Source of the DNA: Schistocephalus solidus | Lineage: Eukaryota; Platyhelminthes; Cestoda; Diphyllobothriidea; Diphyllobothriidae | Reading direction: 5' to 3' | NCBI GenBank assembly: GCA_017591395.1 | Contig: WEDG01000380.1 | Span: 1-64,000, forward strand | DNA length: 64,000 nucleotides | Shown: in pieces, positions 1 to 9,516 of the stretch | Layout of the letters: every line of letters starts with the position of its first letter | Numbering within the stretch: position 1 is the stretch's first letter | Made by a program: the position numbers and the translations under genes | The notes under the pieces: model-generated | What the model saw: the letters and a program-made list of their open reading frames with translations, nothing else | The model's database searches: none | Told to the model about the DNA's origin: nothing

Positions 1-165
1 ATGCACTGTTCCCATTAATTTTAAAACATTGTTAACTGTTGACATAGCAGGACAAGTTATGAATTTGTACATTTTATCTGCACACATTGTCATAACTTTA
101 TTTCGTTACTAATGTTTGCTTAGACAGTACCTTCCCGGTGCTAACCAAATATAAATTCTAAATTC
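1..165 (+). repeat. Possible LINE 3' tail
   Basis: No coding signal is visible. The segment ends in a short AT-rich repeat (AAATTCTAAATTCTAAAG) immediately before Gypsy gag sequence. The non-LTR elements further along end in comparable simple-repeat tails, so this may be the 3' end of a LINE whose body lies outside the window. Weak call based on tail style only. Confidence 0.25.
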
Positions 166-400
166 TAAAGCCTACCCAAACGAGCCCTTCACCGAGCTCA
201 AGGCAGGGATTTTAGAAAACTTCGTTGAAGTGATTTATCTCCCAGAGTTTAGGTGCCGATTCCTCCGAGATCATCCCGGCAGCATCAAAGATGCACTTTA
301 TATCGCCCGCAGCGAAAGAAGCCTTTCATATGGCCTGCTTCTTGGTTCGGAAGTCCTTCCCATCAACTTTTAAGTGTCGCCAAGCCCCTGCCGACTTACA
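165..400 (+). pseudogene. Gypsy gag fragment
   Basis: The stretch encoding AYPNEPFTELKAGILENF (near 168-225) closely matches the gag frame at 54289-54350 in this window, which reads AYPNKSFTELEARILENF. It continues in another frame as FLRDHPGSIKDALYIARSER (about 259-318), the type of sequence found at the end of Gypsy gag. At least one frameshift lies between the two parts. Downstream, 480-600 contains imperfect repeats encoding Leu/Gly/Ala-rich residues with no recognised domain. The segment is a decayed nucleocapsid precursor piece of the element whose pol lies further right. Confidence 0.6.
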
Positions 401-779
401 ATGCACTTCAGTCGACTTCTTCGCCATGGGACAATGACAAAGTCGTGACATCGGCACTCAGACGGCTCAATAGCAGTGAGGCCCTCTTCAGCCTACTCCT
501 CCCTGGCGCGACCCTCCACATTCCACCACTCCTTGGTGCGGTCCTCCAGAGCCCACCTATCCTTGGTGCGGCTCTCAACAGTCTCCTCGACGCGGGAACT
601 AGAGGCAAAAACGTGGTTGTCAGACCTGCCTTTCATCTTCCCCAGGTGTTCATGTGATCACCTAAAGTGAGGAAGAAAAGCCTGGCCCGTGCAATTCCTA
701 TCTGTTATGCTTATTTCAAACGTAGGTTGCATACAATACTACCCTGCTATAGTTGAAACCTTAGGAAATACTGAAGTTG

Positions 780-1048
780 CCATGCTTATTCAATTCAGGA
801 GCAGGCTGCTCCCTTAATAGACAGGAATATTCTTCATCTTCAAGATAGATTGAAGTATTGCACGAAGCCTAAAGTTAGCCTTAGACAGCGAATGGGGTCA
901 TCTTGAGGCAAAAAGGCATGGTAGAGCTTGACTTGAAAATAGGTTGTTATTTTAAGTCATAAGTTCGTTTTCTCTCCGGACATTGCCTGGAACCGTATAT
1001 TAGGCGCTGACTTTCTTCATGCCTTTAAATGTTCCTTAAACGTTAAAG
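780..1048 (+). pseudogene. Gypsy aspartic protease fragment
   Basis: Near 789-818 the sequence reads LFNSGAGCSL, which fits the retropepsin active-site strand (D-T/S-G-A), except that the catalytic Asp is Asn (AAT). About 170 bases on, another frame reads ILGADFLHAFKCSLNVK (about 998-1048), typical of the protease C-terminal end in Gypsy elements. The reading then stops abruptly at the ZF-LINE insertion. With the Asp replaced and frames broken, the enzyme cannot be active. Confidence 0.6.
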
Positions 1049-2176
1049 GACACGGAAGTCCTGGAGCGGACCGGAATCCTCAGCATCCACGCCATGCTGA
1101 GGCAAGAACAACTGCAATGGAGCGGCCACCTGGTAAGAATGGACGACGAGCGACTTCCCAAACGACTTTTCTATAGAGATGTCGCTACGGATGCTCGCCG
1201 AAAGCAGGTCAAAAACGACGCTACAAGGACACTTTGAAGAAATCACTGAAGCAACTGCAAATCAACCCGGTTACCTGGGAGGACCTCGCCCAGGAAAAAA
1301 CAGCATGGAGAAGATCCGTGAAGACTGGTTCAGCAATCTATGAGGCCAACCGGATCACCGCCGCCAAGGCCAAAAGGGTGACACAAAAGTCACCAGCGCC
1401 ACGGAACAACATCGTCGACGCCCAGGCCCTTCCAACATGCCCGCGCTGCCAACGCATCTTCCGCGCGCGAATCGGCCTGGTTGGACATCTTCGGACGCAA
1501 TGCGCCCACAATCAGACAATTCGAATTTCTATGTCAAATTCTGCCAACCCTCCTTCAGCCTCCCCCACCCTCACTCCTGACATCAATTCTATTACTCGCG
1601 CCATCGTAGAGACCACATCCCAATACTCATCGCCTGTTACCCCCACCATCGCAATCACCACCGCCTTCGCATTCACTACCACCACCACCACCACCGTCAA
1701 TGATGGGGACTCTCTCCTGAATTGTCCGCAATGCGACCACATATTCACCTCACGCATCGGCCTGGTCAGTCACTTGTGAATCCATCGTACAGAGACTGGT
1801 GAACGAGTGCCTGGAGCACCGACACTCAGCAGAGATCGTCGCCTCCACTGTCCTCACTGTGTTTGCACATTCACTCATCGCATGGGCCTATTCGGTCACA
1901 TGCGCATCCATGACAGCGGGATTCACTGCAATGCCGAAAACACCGATACATCATGCACACCCTCCGCTCCTGCAATTTTTACCACCACTGTCACCCCCAC
2001 TACCACGAATGATATCTCCTTAGCCTCTACCGATTTCTCCTGCCCAAAATGAGCCGGCAATTTCAACTCACGCATACAGTCGCCGCGCCCACCTCCACTG
2101 CTGTCACTGCTCCCGCACATTTACACACCGCATGGGCCTATTAGGACACATGCGCCTCCACGACAACCTGCGGTAA
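1049..2176 (+). pseudogene. ZF-LINE ORF2 C-terminus with C2H2 zinc-finger array
   Basis: The reading starts with the post-RT segment (DTEVLERTGILSIHAMLRQ, then WSGHLVRMDDERLPKRLFY), goes through the conserved Trp-containing stretch (INPVTWEDLAQEKTAWRRSV), and reaches finger 1 (CPRCQRIFRARIGLVGHLRT, near 1438). A Thr/Ser/Pro-rich linker of about 75 residues follows, then fingers 2 (CPQCDHIFTSRIGLVSHL) and 3 (CPHCVCTFTHRMGLFGHMRI), a second linker, and degenerate fingers 4 and 5. The frame closes after HDNLR with TAA at 2174-2176. Stops and frameshifts interrupt it (for example after finger 2 at about 1779). It is retroelement-derived, not a host transcription factor: the segment preceding the fingers is ORF2, and the same arrangement recurs four more times in the window. 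Confidence 0.75.
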
Positions 2177-3046
2177 ACCACCGGAGGCTGAGCCACACCA
2201 GCGCAAACCGCCTACACTAAAACAAAGACAACACCATCACAATCATCATAATGAACTTGATAAAATAACGACCTCCTAGAAACCTTGGCTTGGAAGGCTG
2301 CCGATCTGACGCTTATACCAGACCACGCCGTCGGCCCAGTGTACGTGCTGTGTGGGTCGAGTGGCTGACCAGTGGACTGGGAGTCAGACGGCGATGGCTC
2401 CTCCATATCCCCTGATTGTGTGAATCCTGGTGTGTGCGTTATGGGGGCCAGGTCATGCTGTGGCGCGCTAAGACGGGTACACCGACCCGGCAGCCAATGC
2501 GCCCACTCCCACATCAGACAACTAACTGGCTCGGATGGTGGTCTGATTGTGGGGGTGGGGGAGAGAGTTAGGTCAACAGATTTACGCATTTTGCTCAATA
2601 TAAACAATCTGACGTGCTTGAAACTATCACGGTGCGCTAAAAGCCGTGGCTTCGAAGGTTGCCAACTGACGGGATAAATTGGACCGCATGGTCAGCCCAA
2701 TGTGTGTTTTGTGTGGAGTGGCTGACTGGCGGACTGAGAGTCAGGCTGCAATGGCTCCTTCTTAATGTGGCCTTTATGGCACTCACACTCCATGGGATCC
2801 AAGCCAGGTGTGGTGGTACGCCCAGGGATGGCTCCGGCCACGCCAGCCACCTGCATCCTCGCCCGCCTCCGGTCTTCTTGACTCTGTCATGACACCGGGT
2901 TCAGGTGGGGGAGAGAGAGTACGGTAGCTGCAGCGCAAGGCAACTATCACTTAAAACTAATTCACGCGCAAGTTACCAGCCCTGCACCACACTTCCGTTG
3001 AGCATACGGTGGACATCGTCGAAATTGACGGTCGAACTATCGTAGA
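2177..3046 (+). repeat. ZF-LINE 3'UTR repeat (copy 1)
   Basis: This non-coding segment starts right after the ORF2 stop. Matching sequence follows the ORF2 stop in the copies at 39993-40865 and 57313-57895, and occurs alone at 47545-48080, 60415-60955 and 62750-62960. It has an internal imperfect tandem duplication of about 365 bases: the unit beginning near 2286 (GGCTTGGAAGGCTGCC) starts again near 2651 (GGCTTCGAAGGTTGCC). It ends with a conserved GGTGGACATCGTCG...GACGGTCGAACT stretch. Confidence 0.7.
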
Positions 3047-3084
3047 CGTTTAAGTAAACATTCTCTATTTCGGTGGTAGTGAAG

Positions 3085-4905
3085 TGCTCTTCAGGACCGA
3101 GGTACCGGATATCCCATATGGAATTAACGCATTCAAGTTAGAAGATGTTAATAATTTAGTTCCCCCTACCCTTGACAAGGATAGCTTGTCTAAGTTACAT
3201 AATTTGATAAAGGGATTTCAAAGATATCTGCGAATTGGATGGCTGTTCACTCGGACGGACTTAATTGGCCCAACATCAGATAGATACAGGTGTGATTTGG
3301 CCAAAGAAAATTCCACCTAGAAGATTACCAGTATTTTACCAAACCCAGCTAAAGGCAATTGTCGACGGTATGCTGGACCGAAAAATGATAAGGCCATTTA
3401 ATTCCCCTTGGTCGTCTCATTTCGTGTTAGTTATGAAGAAGGATGGCACTATACAGTTATGCGTCAACTATTGCACTTAACGCAGAGACCACATAATATT
3501 CCTACCCTCTACCCCGTATTGATGCAACCGCAGATGTCCTTTCGGGTAATCAGGTGTTCTCTTCTCTAGATCCAGCAGCCGGCTACTGGCAGGGAGAAGA
3601 CTGCTTTCATAGTCCCCTTAGGTCTCTACGAGTTTTGTAATAATGCCCTTTGGTCTAGCTAATGCTCTAAGTACTTTTCAACGACTGTAAAACCAAGTCC
3701 TGGCTCAGCTCATTCCCAATTCATGCCTAGTTTATATGGATGACATAATTTTTTTGGTAAGGGTTTCGATAGCCACATTAACAATGTTCGAGTCGTGCTT
3801 GTCAGTCTCCAGCAGGCCGGTCTTACCCTAAAGCCCTGTAAGTGTGTTTTTATAAGACCTTGTGTCATGTTTTTTATGGAATGTATTTTGTGCCTCTGAC
3901 ATAGAAACGGACGAGGAAAGAGTGAGGCAAATCCGTGAGTGGCCCACACCTGCGGACGTTACTGAAGTCCGCAGTTTTCTAGGCCTGGCTTCTTACTATA
4001 GAAGATAAATCAAAGACTATGCTCACATAACTGGTCCGTTTTACAAGCTGACCCAGGAAGATGTTCAATTTAAGTGGACTGCTGATTGTACAAGTAGCTT
4101 TCAGAAATTGAAGAATAAGTTGTGCACCACTCTGATTTTACTTTTTCCGAACATCAGCAATGACGCTAGAAAATTTTTCTAGATATTGATTCTAGTAACA
4201 CTGCCATAGGCGCCGCCCTCTCCCAGCAACAAACCGACGGTACAGAGGGCGTTCTTCAGTATCTAAGCCGATCTCTGACGAAGGCAAAACGCCGTTACTG
4301 CGTGATTAGAAGAGAGATGCTAGCACTCACACACTTCGTGGAGGAATGCCGGCCATACCTCCAATACCGGCCTTTCATCGTGCGAACGGATCATAGCTCT
4401 CTGGCTTGCTTGCAGAACTTTAAGAATGTTGAAAGACAGATTGCTAGGTGGAAAGAGAGACTAACAAGTTATGACTTTGAGTGCCTTACCGTCCAAGACG
4501 TCAGCACAATAATGCCGATGCCTTATCTCTGAAGCCTTACCATCCCCATGGCGAATTTTCATCATGAACAGACATTTAAATTAGCACCATTTCATTAAAA
4601 GATGGCCGAAGCCGTCTTTTGGTACAAGATCAGCAAGAGGACCCTCATATTGGCCCAATAAACCATAGCAAGTTAAGTGATTATCGACCAATTAGTGCAG
4701 TTGAACTGAGGGACCACAGCTATGAGACGCGTTGCCTGCAAACGGAGTAGGACAAACTCTTTATGGATGATGAAGTTTTGTTCTATCGGGATGGGGAACA
4801 ATACCCACGACCTATCACCTTACCATCATCCATGGCAGGTGATGTTCTTAATAGAATCCACACACAAAAAATCAAAAATCTTCGAGCTCACTAATTCGGT
4901 GTAAA
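3085..4905 (+). pseudogene. Gypsy pol: RT, RNase H and integrase fragments
   Basis: RT begins with PPRRLPVFYQTQLKAIVDGM and SPWSSHFVLVMKKDGTIQLC (about 3313-3470). Motif A reads FSSLDPAAGYWQ (about 3553-3588), and the catalytic strand reads CLVYMDDIIF (3724-3753), so the two aspartates are kept. AGLTLKPCKCVF follows (about 3813-3850). The connection and RNase H region includes EERVRQIREWPTPADVTEVR (about 3915-3975), a YLSRSLTKAKRRYCVI segment, and IVRTDHSSLACLQNF (near 4377). The integrase start is suggested by a stretch ending LPSSMAGDVLNRIHT (about 4825-4866). Frames change several times and in-frame stops occur throughout. Confidence 0.75.
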
Positions 4906-5202
4906 ATTTTGGACTTCCGAGGAATTTACTTCTTTTGAGATTTCAGTCTACTGGTTACTCTTGCGGACTTTATTTATAAAGCGTTGGATTCTATTCAACA
5001 TAATCTTCATCATCATAAGACTAATTCAGGATAACAGTGGAAACGTCCGATATCCTCCTCTTGTGCACTTCTCACCGGCAACTCAACGAGATCTTCCAGT
5101 CTACAGAGGGCTGAGTTATTTTGATATTTTATTCATAAAGTTGCTCACTCTTAAATCTTTGTCCCATATTGTTAAAACCATTTATCGTTTTTGAGATCTA
5201 TC
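4906..5202. other. No gene seen
   Basis: AT-rich sequence between the Gypsy integrase remnant and a LINE ORF1-like frame. Short open frames show no recognisable family. It may be the 5'UTR of the following ORF1, which cannot be shown. Confidence 0.4.
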
Positions 5203-5700
5203 ATGGGAGTCAAAAAGATACCCTTCGGGAATCGTACAAAGTTCGTGGTACCGCCGATGTTCAAACCAGGGCACCAGCGTGTGGGAAATGACGGTGATAC
5301 CACTGAACTATCGCAGCCCGACGGACTCACTGATTTAAATTCAAATAATCAAATAAACATTTATCATAATACGAATGACTCCATTTCCAGACATGTTACC
5401 TTAAAGTCACCTCCCGCCAAACGGGTCAAAAATATAATAAGTTGTTTGGATGTCAATTACAAGGACCAAGCATGTGCAACATGCTTTGAGCTTCTTCAAA
5501 AAATGTCGCATATTGAAATGGATATGCAGGGGCTGAAGATGGAGATAGGGAAGTTGAAGAAACTTTCTCGCCTTTTACCCGAACAGAAGCAGTCCCTAAC
5601 GATGGAACATAAGGAGACAAATAAACAATCGCATGCACAGCTTCCGCAGCCATCACATCCTACATGGAAGATGACGCTACGTCTACAGAGATCAGTGTAG
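5203..5700 (+). CDS. LINE ORF1-like protein with CxxC and coiled coil
   Basis: This open frame starts at ATG 5203 and is about 165 codons long. It has a basic N-terminus (MGVKKIPFGNRTKFVVPP), a polar Asn/Ser-rich middle, then ACATCFELLQKM followed by heptad-like Leu/Ile/Met residues (IEMDMQGLKMEIGKLKKL, near residue 103). The C-x2-C plus short coiled coil also occurs in the ORF1-like frames at 9453 (minus) and 18195 (plus), both next to CR1-like EN/RT sequence. On that basis it is taken as the N-terminal part of a CR1-type ORF1 protein, which binds LINE RNA. The element is cut off just downstream, where the tail of an opposite-strand LINE begins at 5774. A host gene cannot be excluded. Confidence 0.45.
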   Translation: MGVKKIPFGNRTKFVVPPMFKPGHQRVGNDGDTTELSQPDGLTDLNSNNQINIYHNTNDSISRHVTLKSPPAKRVKNIISCLDVNYKDQACATCFELLQKMSHIEMDMQGLKMEIGKLKKLSRLLPEQKQSLTMEHKETNKQSHAQLPQPSHPTWKMTLRLQRSV

Positions 5701-5773
5701 CCGTTAAAGGAAAGAGTGCAAACTAGCCGGGATCAGCGAAAATGAATAAGCGAGTTTCGAATGACAAAGGTAA

Positions 5774-5803
5774 TAAAAAATAATAATAATAATAATAATA
5801 ATA
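5774..5803 (+). repeat. (TAA)n tail of minus-strand LINE
   Basis: About ten TAA/AAT units. Read on the minus strand they directly follow CCTGTGAACCGGCATTAAAT, similar to CCTGTAAACTGGCAATTAAT before the (AAAT)n tail at 7830-7860, so this is the simple-repeat 3' tail of the LINE at 5774-6945. Confidence 0.6.
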
Positions 5804-6945
5804 GTTGTATTTAATGCCGGTTCACAGGCATTTAAATATTCAGTGGGGATCAGGCTGGCAGTGAAAAAACTCCTTAATATATTTCATTATAAGTGTTCTT
5901 CCTATCTTTTTGTTATTCAGGAGAAAAAACTGCCGCTTGTTAGTATGATAGCAGTTCAGATCAGGGAAGGGCTAACACAAGTGCAGTCTGTTTGCAGACT
6001 CTGTATTTGTTAAAAACCGGGATTCTGCCGCAGGCAAGAGTGCATCCGTGGACGGTTGCTCACTGTCTGCGGAAGAATTCAACGGGTGCAGACTGCAGAG
6101 ACGGTGCCGTATCCCTCAGGGTAACAACTGGGATCAGGTTCAGATGCCACGCACCCCGTCGAACAGGAAAACAGATTCGACCGTGTCGGCGCTCAGAATT
6201 CTTGGAAACTGTTCTGAATGCAAAAGAACTAGTAATAATTATCTTAAACAAAGAAAAAATACGCTTGATTTTTATATTATGGCGTAGTTTATTCCATATG
6301 GCTATGGCGTTTACCGAAACGAATCGACGATTCTTAACTGTGCGAGCTAATGGAAGAAATAAAAATACATTGCGATGACTGCTGCGCCGAGGGTGGTCAA
6401 GCTGCCTCACAGTGGTAAGGGGATTAAATGTACGACTGTTAAAAAGCTTAAACAGTAAAAAGAGTCCCTTCTGCACTCGGCGAAACCATAAGCGATCAAT
6501 GTTTACAACCCCTTAGCCTTCTTGATACGACTCATTATGGTGCTACAACAATTTAATTCCTTTAGTGAAGAAGTGCTGGACCGCTTCTATTTTCTTCCGT
6601 TCACTAGCGCGCAGAACGCTAAATAGAAAAGAGCAGTGTTCTTGGCCAGATCTTAAGTACATTTTATAAATTCGGAGTCTAATATCAATAGTTTTACAAT
6701 TTTGAAAAATAATCCTGGCAGTTCTGCGTTCTTTGGAGACAATTAGAGCACAACGCTCTGAAAAATTGTAACCGTTGGCATAGGATATGCCCAGATACTT
6801 AACAACGCCAGGCACATTTAGATCGTGGCAATCTATGCTCAGTTGAGACTGATGGTCATCACCAACAACCATAATGGAACACGGTGTCGCGATCTGCCGG
6901 CTTGTATCGATAGGCAACATTTAAATCGTCGGCAAACATAAAGGG
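5774..6945 (-). mobile_element. CR1-like LINE, 5'-truncated, RT C-terminus only
   Basis: On the minus strand the RT catalytic strand FADDLN appears at about 6923-6945. After a frameshift come the thumb region VVKYLGISYANGYNFSER and KKIEAVQHFFTKGIKLL (6543-6900), and then the end-of-RT motif VNAIAIWNKLRHNIKIKRIF (about 6250-6310). The 3' end is the TAA-repeat tail at 5774-5803. Only the last third of ORF2 is present, in three frames, as expected for a 5'-truncated and decayed LINE. Opposite-strand frames here, including one of 128 codons at 5992-6378, are shadows. Confidence 0.7.
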
Positions 6946-7035
6946 CCTACCGTTCCAAATAAACCTGGTAATATTTCATACAAAAATGTAGGTTCCAGAA
7001 ACCCAGCGGCGGACAAAAATCACTCTCATATTGAA

Positions 7036-7828
7036 ATGCCAGCATCCACGATTAACGCCACCTCTGTAAACTCCTTCTCTAGTGTAGGCGGGAATATTAC
7101 GTCCTCACTCATAAATCGTAATAAAAATATCGTAATACGGGCTGTCCCAGAATCCACGTCCTGCATTCTGAATGAACGAGTGACACAGGATCTAGCATTA
7201 CTTTATCTGCTAAGTATTCCTGACCACTGACGATATCGGTTGTGTACAGTTCGCCTTATCAGACTACCAATCAGGATCTCATTCTCATAACGGAACACGA
7301 AAAATGGACGAAACATGACTACGCTCTGCTGGAGAAAGTTCAACGGAGGGCAACGAAACTAGTCAGCGGATTGGAATGCCTACCCTATGAGGGACGCCTA
7401 GAAAGACGTAAAATGTTTCCTCTCTCTTATAGGCAATACAGAGGGGATATGATGTTAGTCTTCAAACTGGTCAGAGGAGTTGATTGTGCTCTGCAGATGG
7501 CCAACTTTTTTGAATTGGCAAACATGACAAGTATTCGAGGTCACCAATACAAACTGAAAAGAAAACATGCCAAACTTGAAGTGCAGGGCAACTTCTTTTC
7601 CCAACGGACGATTAAAGAATGGAAAAAACTGCCAGCTTCGGTTGTTCAGGCTGAAAGCGTTGAAATGTTTAAAAGAAGACTTGCTGCATTTTTACTTGAT
7701 GAACATATAATTAGTCGACAGCAATGATCAATATACTAAAACGACTATCGCCATGTAACATTTGCTTGTTTTGCTAGCGTCTATCTGTAAATAGGTTTTT
7801 CAAAGGCTCTGTCTATCTCCCTTATATT
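7036..7828 (+). mobile_element. CR1-like LINE fragment: ORF1 piece joined to RT C-terminus
   Basis: 7036-7230 reads NIVIRAVPESTSCILNERV, which resembles the RNA-binding part of LINE ORF1 proteins. Shortly after, 7242-7727 gives the conserved end of a CR1 RT (LLEKVQRRATKLVSGLECLP, FPLSYRQYRGDMMLVFKLVR, then IKEWKKLPASVVQAESVEMF). This C-terminus closely parallels the one at 21714-22235 in this window. All of EN and most of RT are missing, so the copy has a large internal deletion. The 3' region runs to an ATTT-type tail near 7828, meeting the tail of the opposite-strand LINE. Confidence 0.7.
7242..7727 (+). pseudogene. CR1 RT C-terminal domain (open frame)
   Basis: A 161-codon open frame covers the post-palm end of a CR1/Jockey-type reverse transcriptase: VQRRATKLV, the conserved basic RGHQYKLKRKHAKLEVQGNF segment, and SQRTIKEWKKLPASVV. 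It lacks EN, fingers and palm, so it cannot prime or polymerise. It stops at 7727 and is followed by 100 bases of 3'UTR. It is more intact than most LINE debris nearby, suggesting a fairly young insertion of this subfamily. Confidence 0.7.
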
Positions 7829-7946
7829 TATTTATTTATTTATTAATTGCCAGTTTACAGGCAAGGTCAAAAGGGATATTGGCGAGAAATTAATGGTTGT
7901 TAGAAGCGAATTTGAAAGCAGAGGAATTATGGGAGTGCGGCTAGTT

Positions 7947-8760
7947 TCAGTGGTAAAGTGGTTGGCAAAAAAACGAATTTAACAACTCTGCTTTGCCCAA
8001 ATCGTCTGTAACAAATATTTTGTTACATTCGAGTAAGGGCGGAGTTACATTCAGACGCTTAGCCGATGACCGAACAAGGAAGATATGAGCAACAGATTTG
8101 GATGAATGACCATCACTTAGTGCCCGAGACTCCCTACGCTTATCTCGAGCGAGCCTAATTTTAGATGCTAATTCAAATATTTGTGTTATCCTTAAATGAA
8201 CTGACAAAGAGCTTTAAGATGAATCTTTAAGTTGTTTTCGTAATTTTTTAAGTCTGTTCTGGAGAAAATGCGGAACAGTAGAAGAAGCTGTATTTGAATT
8301 AAAAATCTTAAACGGGATTAAAGTTTGGATTTGTTCTGTGAGGCTCTGCAATAGCTCACGGAAAAAGTGTGGATCGTTGATTGCGAATATGCTATGCCAA
8401 TCTAGATTGCTTACGAAATTATTTATCATTTCATGGTTTGTTTTAGCAAAGTCGAGGTTATTGCATTTAACCTCAGGCTTCGTAAGAAGGGGGACTGGAA
8501 AACAACAGTGATTTATTGCGTGATCACTTGTGAAAAGATCATGATGAAAATTCATAAAGAGAGGGTGGACATCATTTGTAAAAATTAAATCAAAGATTTT
8601 ATCATTGCTAGTAACTGATCTGACCATTTGGAACATGTTTGAAAAGTTAATAGTATCGACCAATTTCTGATGGTTAGGCGGAGAGGAATTTGCCTACCAG
8701 TCAATGTCTGGCAGATTAAAATCGCCTACGATTATTTTGAATCAAATTGAGTCTCTGAAA
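7947..8760 (-). pseudogene. CR1 endonuclease C-terminus and EN-RT linker
   Basis: On the minus strand GDFNLPDIDW (AP-endonuclease core) is followed by KIFDLIFTNDVHPLF and FTSDHAINHCCFPVP, where the SDH motif is kept. The linker has basic stretches such as LQNRLKKLRKQLKD and ELASKIRLARDKRRESRAL. Two stops divide the frame. The RT that should follow is absent. Together with the preceding ORF1 frame it represents a LINE ORF2 start. Confidence 0.65.
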
Positions 8761-8829
8761 CTTTTTCAAATAGTTAACAGAGCTCGCTTTCATTGCCAGA
8801 ATAACACGGAATATTAAAGACACAGCCAA

Positions 8830-9516
8830 TTAACGCTTTTTATTGTGAGGGAGGATGACTGAAGCAAAGCATACATTTCCAGAAAAGGACTGGTGCACTT
8901 GCGACGATGGAGTGGATGTTGATTGGCTATGTGGTGGCTTTGATCCGGTTTGATGGTTTCGGCGAATTCCCTGGGTTCGAGGATTTTTAATCGCAGGTGG
9001 TAGTTTTGGTTGGGGAATCAATTCCACTGCTTGTGCTTGGTGTGAGAATCTCAGTTTTCTCTTGTGGGGGACAAGGCAATCGTCAAAGCCCCGTGTTCGA
9101 GCTTTTTGAGGAATCTCTCGAAGTCGGTTGTTCATTGGCTTTTTCCTTCTTGGTGTCAGTTTTGCGTTTTGGATGGCTTTTTGTTTAAGGCGGACTGTTT
9201 TTGTCCTGCGCCATTGGGACTTGTTGTTCAGTAGATGTAGAAGCTGTCGAAGTTGTTGTTGGGATACCATTTGAAAGAGTATCAATGGTTTTTCTCCTGG
9301 TAAGTCGCTCAGTGAACGCCTGAGTGGCATCTTTTGCTTTAGAGGTGCGTTTAAGCGCAGATTTATTTGCCTTATCTCAACCTCGAGCTGGTTTAGCTTG
9401 ATGGACAGTTTCTGACAGCCTCTACAAATAGCAGTGTCGTCAATAGCGTGCATATTAATTTGAGAGAGCGCCCGCCGCCGTGATGAGGTGGTCGAGTGGT
9501 TAGCGAGCGTCGACAT
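8830..9516 (-). CDS. LINE ORF1-like frame fused to EN fragment
   Basis: The open frame of 228 codons begins with ATG at 9516, but its first 21 codons overlap a tRNA-like SINE on the opposite strand. The likely original start is the Met at 9453 (MHAIDDTAICRGCQKLSIKL). C-x2-C is followed by a coiled-coil-like stretch (LNQLEVEIRQINLRL), then a Lys/Arg/Gln-rich basic region suited to RNA binding. The last residues (SFSGNVCFASVILPHNK) belong to the endonuclease and match SFSGNYCFASIILSPW of the neighbouring element, so a deletion joined ORF1 to ORF2 in frame. Confidence 0.45.
   Translation of the reverse strand: MSTLANHSTTSSRRRALSQINMHAIDDTAICRGCQKLSIKLNQLEVEIRQINLRLNAPLKQKMPLRRSLSDLPGEKPLILFQMVSQQQLRQLLHLLNNKSQWRRTKTVRLKQKAIQNAKLTPRRKKPMNNRLREIPQKARTRGFDDCLVPHKRKLRFSHQAQAVELIPQPKLPPAIKNPRTQGIRRNHQTGSKPPHSQSTSTPSSQVHQSFSGNVCFASVILPHNKKR

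Larger units (their letters stand above)
1049..3046 (+). mobile_element. ZF-LINE copy 1 (5'-truncated, inserted in Gypsy)
   Basis: This non-LTR element is truncated at its 5' end within the post-RT region of ORF2, followed by the zinc-finger C-terminus (to 2176) and the family 3'UTR (2177-3046). It interrupts the Gypsy element between protease and RT. CGTTAAAG at 1041-1048 and CGTTTAAG at 3047-3054 may be an imperfect target-site duplication. 5' truncation plus short duplications is the usual product of target-primed reverse transcription. Confidence 0.75.
165..4905 (+). mobile_element. Decayed Gypsy-type LTR retrotransposon, split by a LINE
   Basis: Pieces of a Gypsy polyprotein follow each other in the canonical order on one strand: gag (165-400), protease (780-1048), RT (3085-3870), RNase H (3900-4530) and integrase (4620-4905). 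The protease part and the RT part are separated by a zinc-finger LINE at 1049-3046, so the LINE landed in an already resident element. Every domain carries stops and frameshifts. No flanking LTRs were recognised. The element is a fossil and is not expected to encode a working protein. Confidence 0.8.
7830..9516 (-). mobile_element. CR1-like LINE with internal and 3' deletions
   Basis: Read on the minus strand: ORF1 (from 9453), a fusion into the middle of the endonuclease (GDFNLPDIDW near 8700-8730), the EN C-terminus and EN-RT linker (to about 7947), then a jump over the whole RT to the 3' tail (CCTGTAAACTGGCAATTAAT plus AAAT repeats at 7830-7860). The linker closely resembles that of the element at 9735-15250, so they are the same or sister subfamilies. 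A loss of the RT with both ends kept is unusual for a LINE and points to deletion after insertion. Confidence 0.65.

Noticed and set aside
1234..1779. Host C2H2 zinc-finger transcription factor
   Set aside because: The frame starts in LINE ORF2 sequence and recurs in four other copies, so it is retroelement-derived.
5992..6476. Plus-strand protein of 128 codons
   Set aside because: The minus strand of the same stretch is a CR1 RT C-terminus; the plus frame is its shadow.
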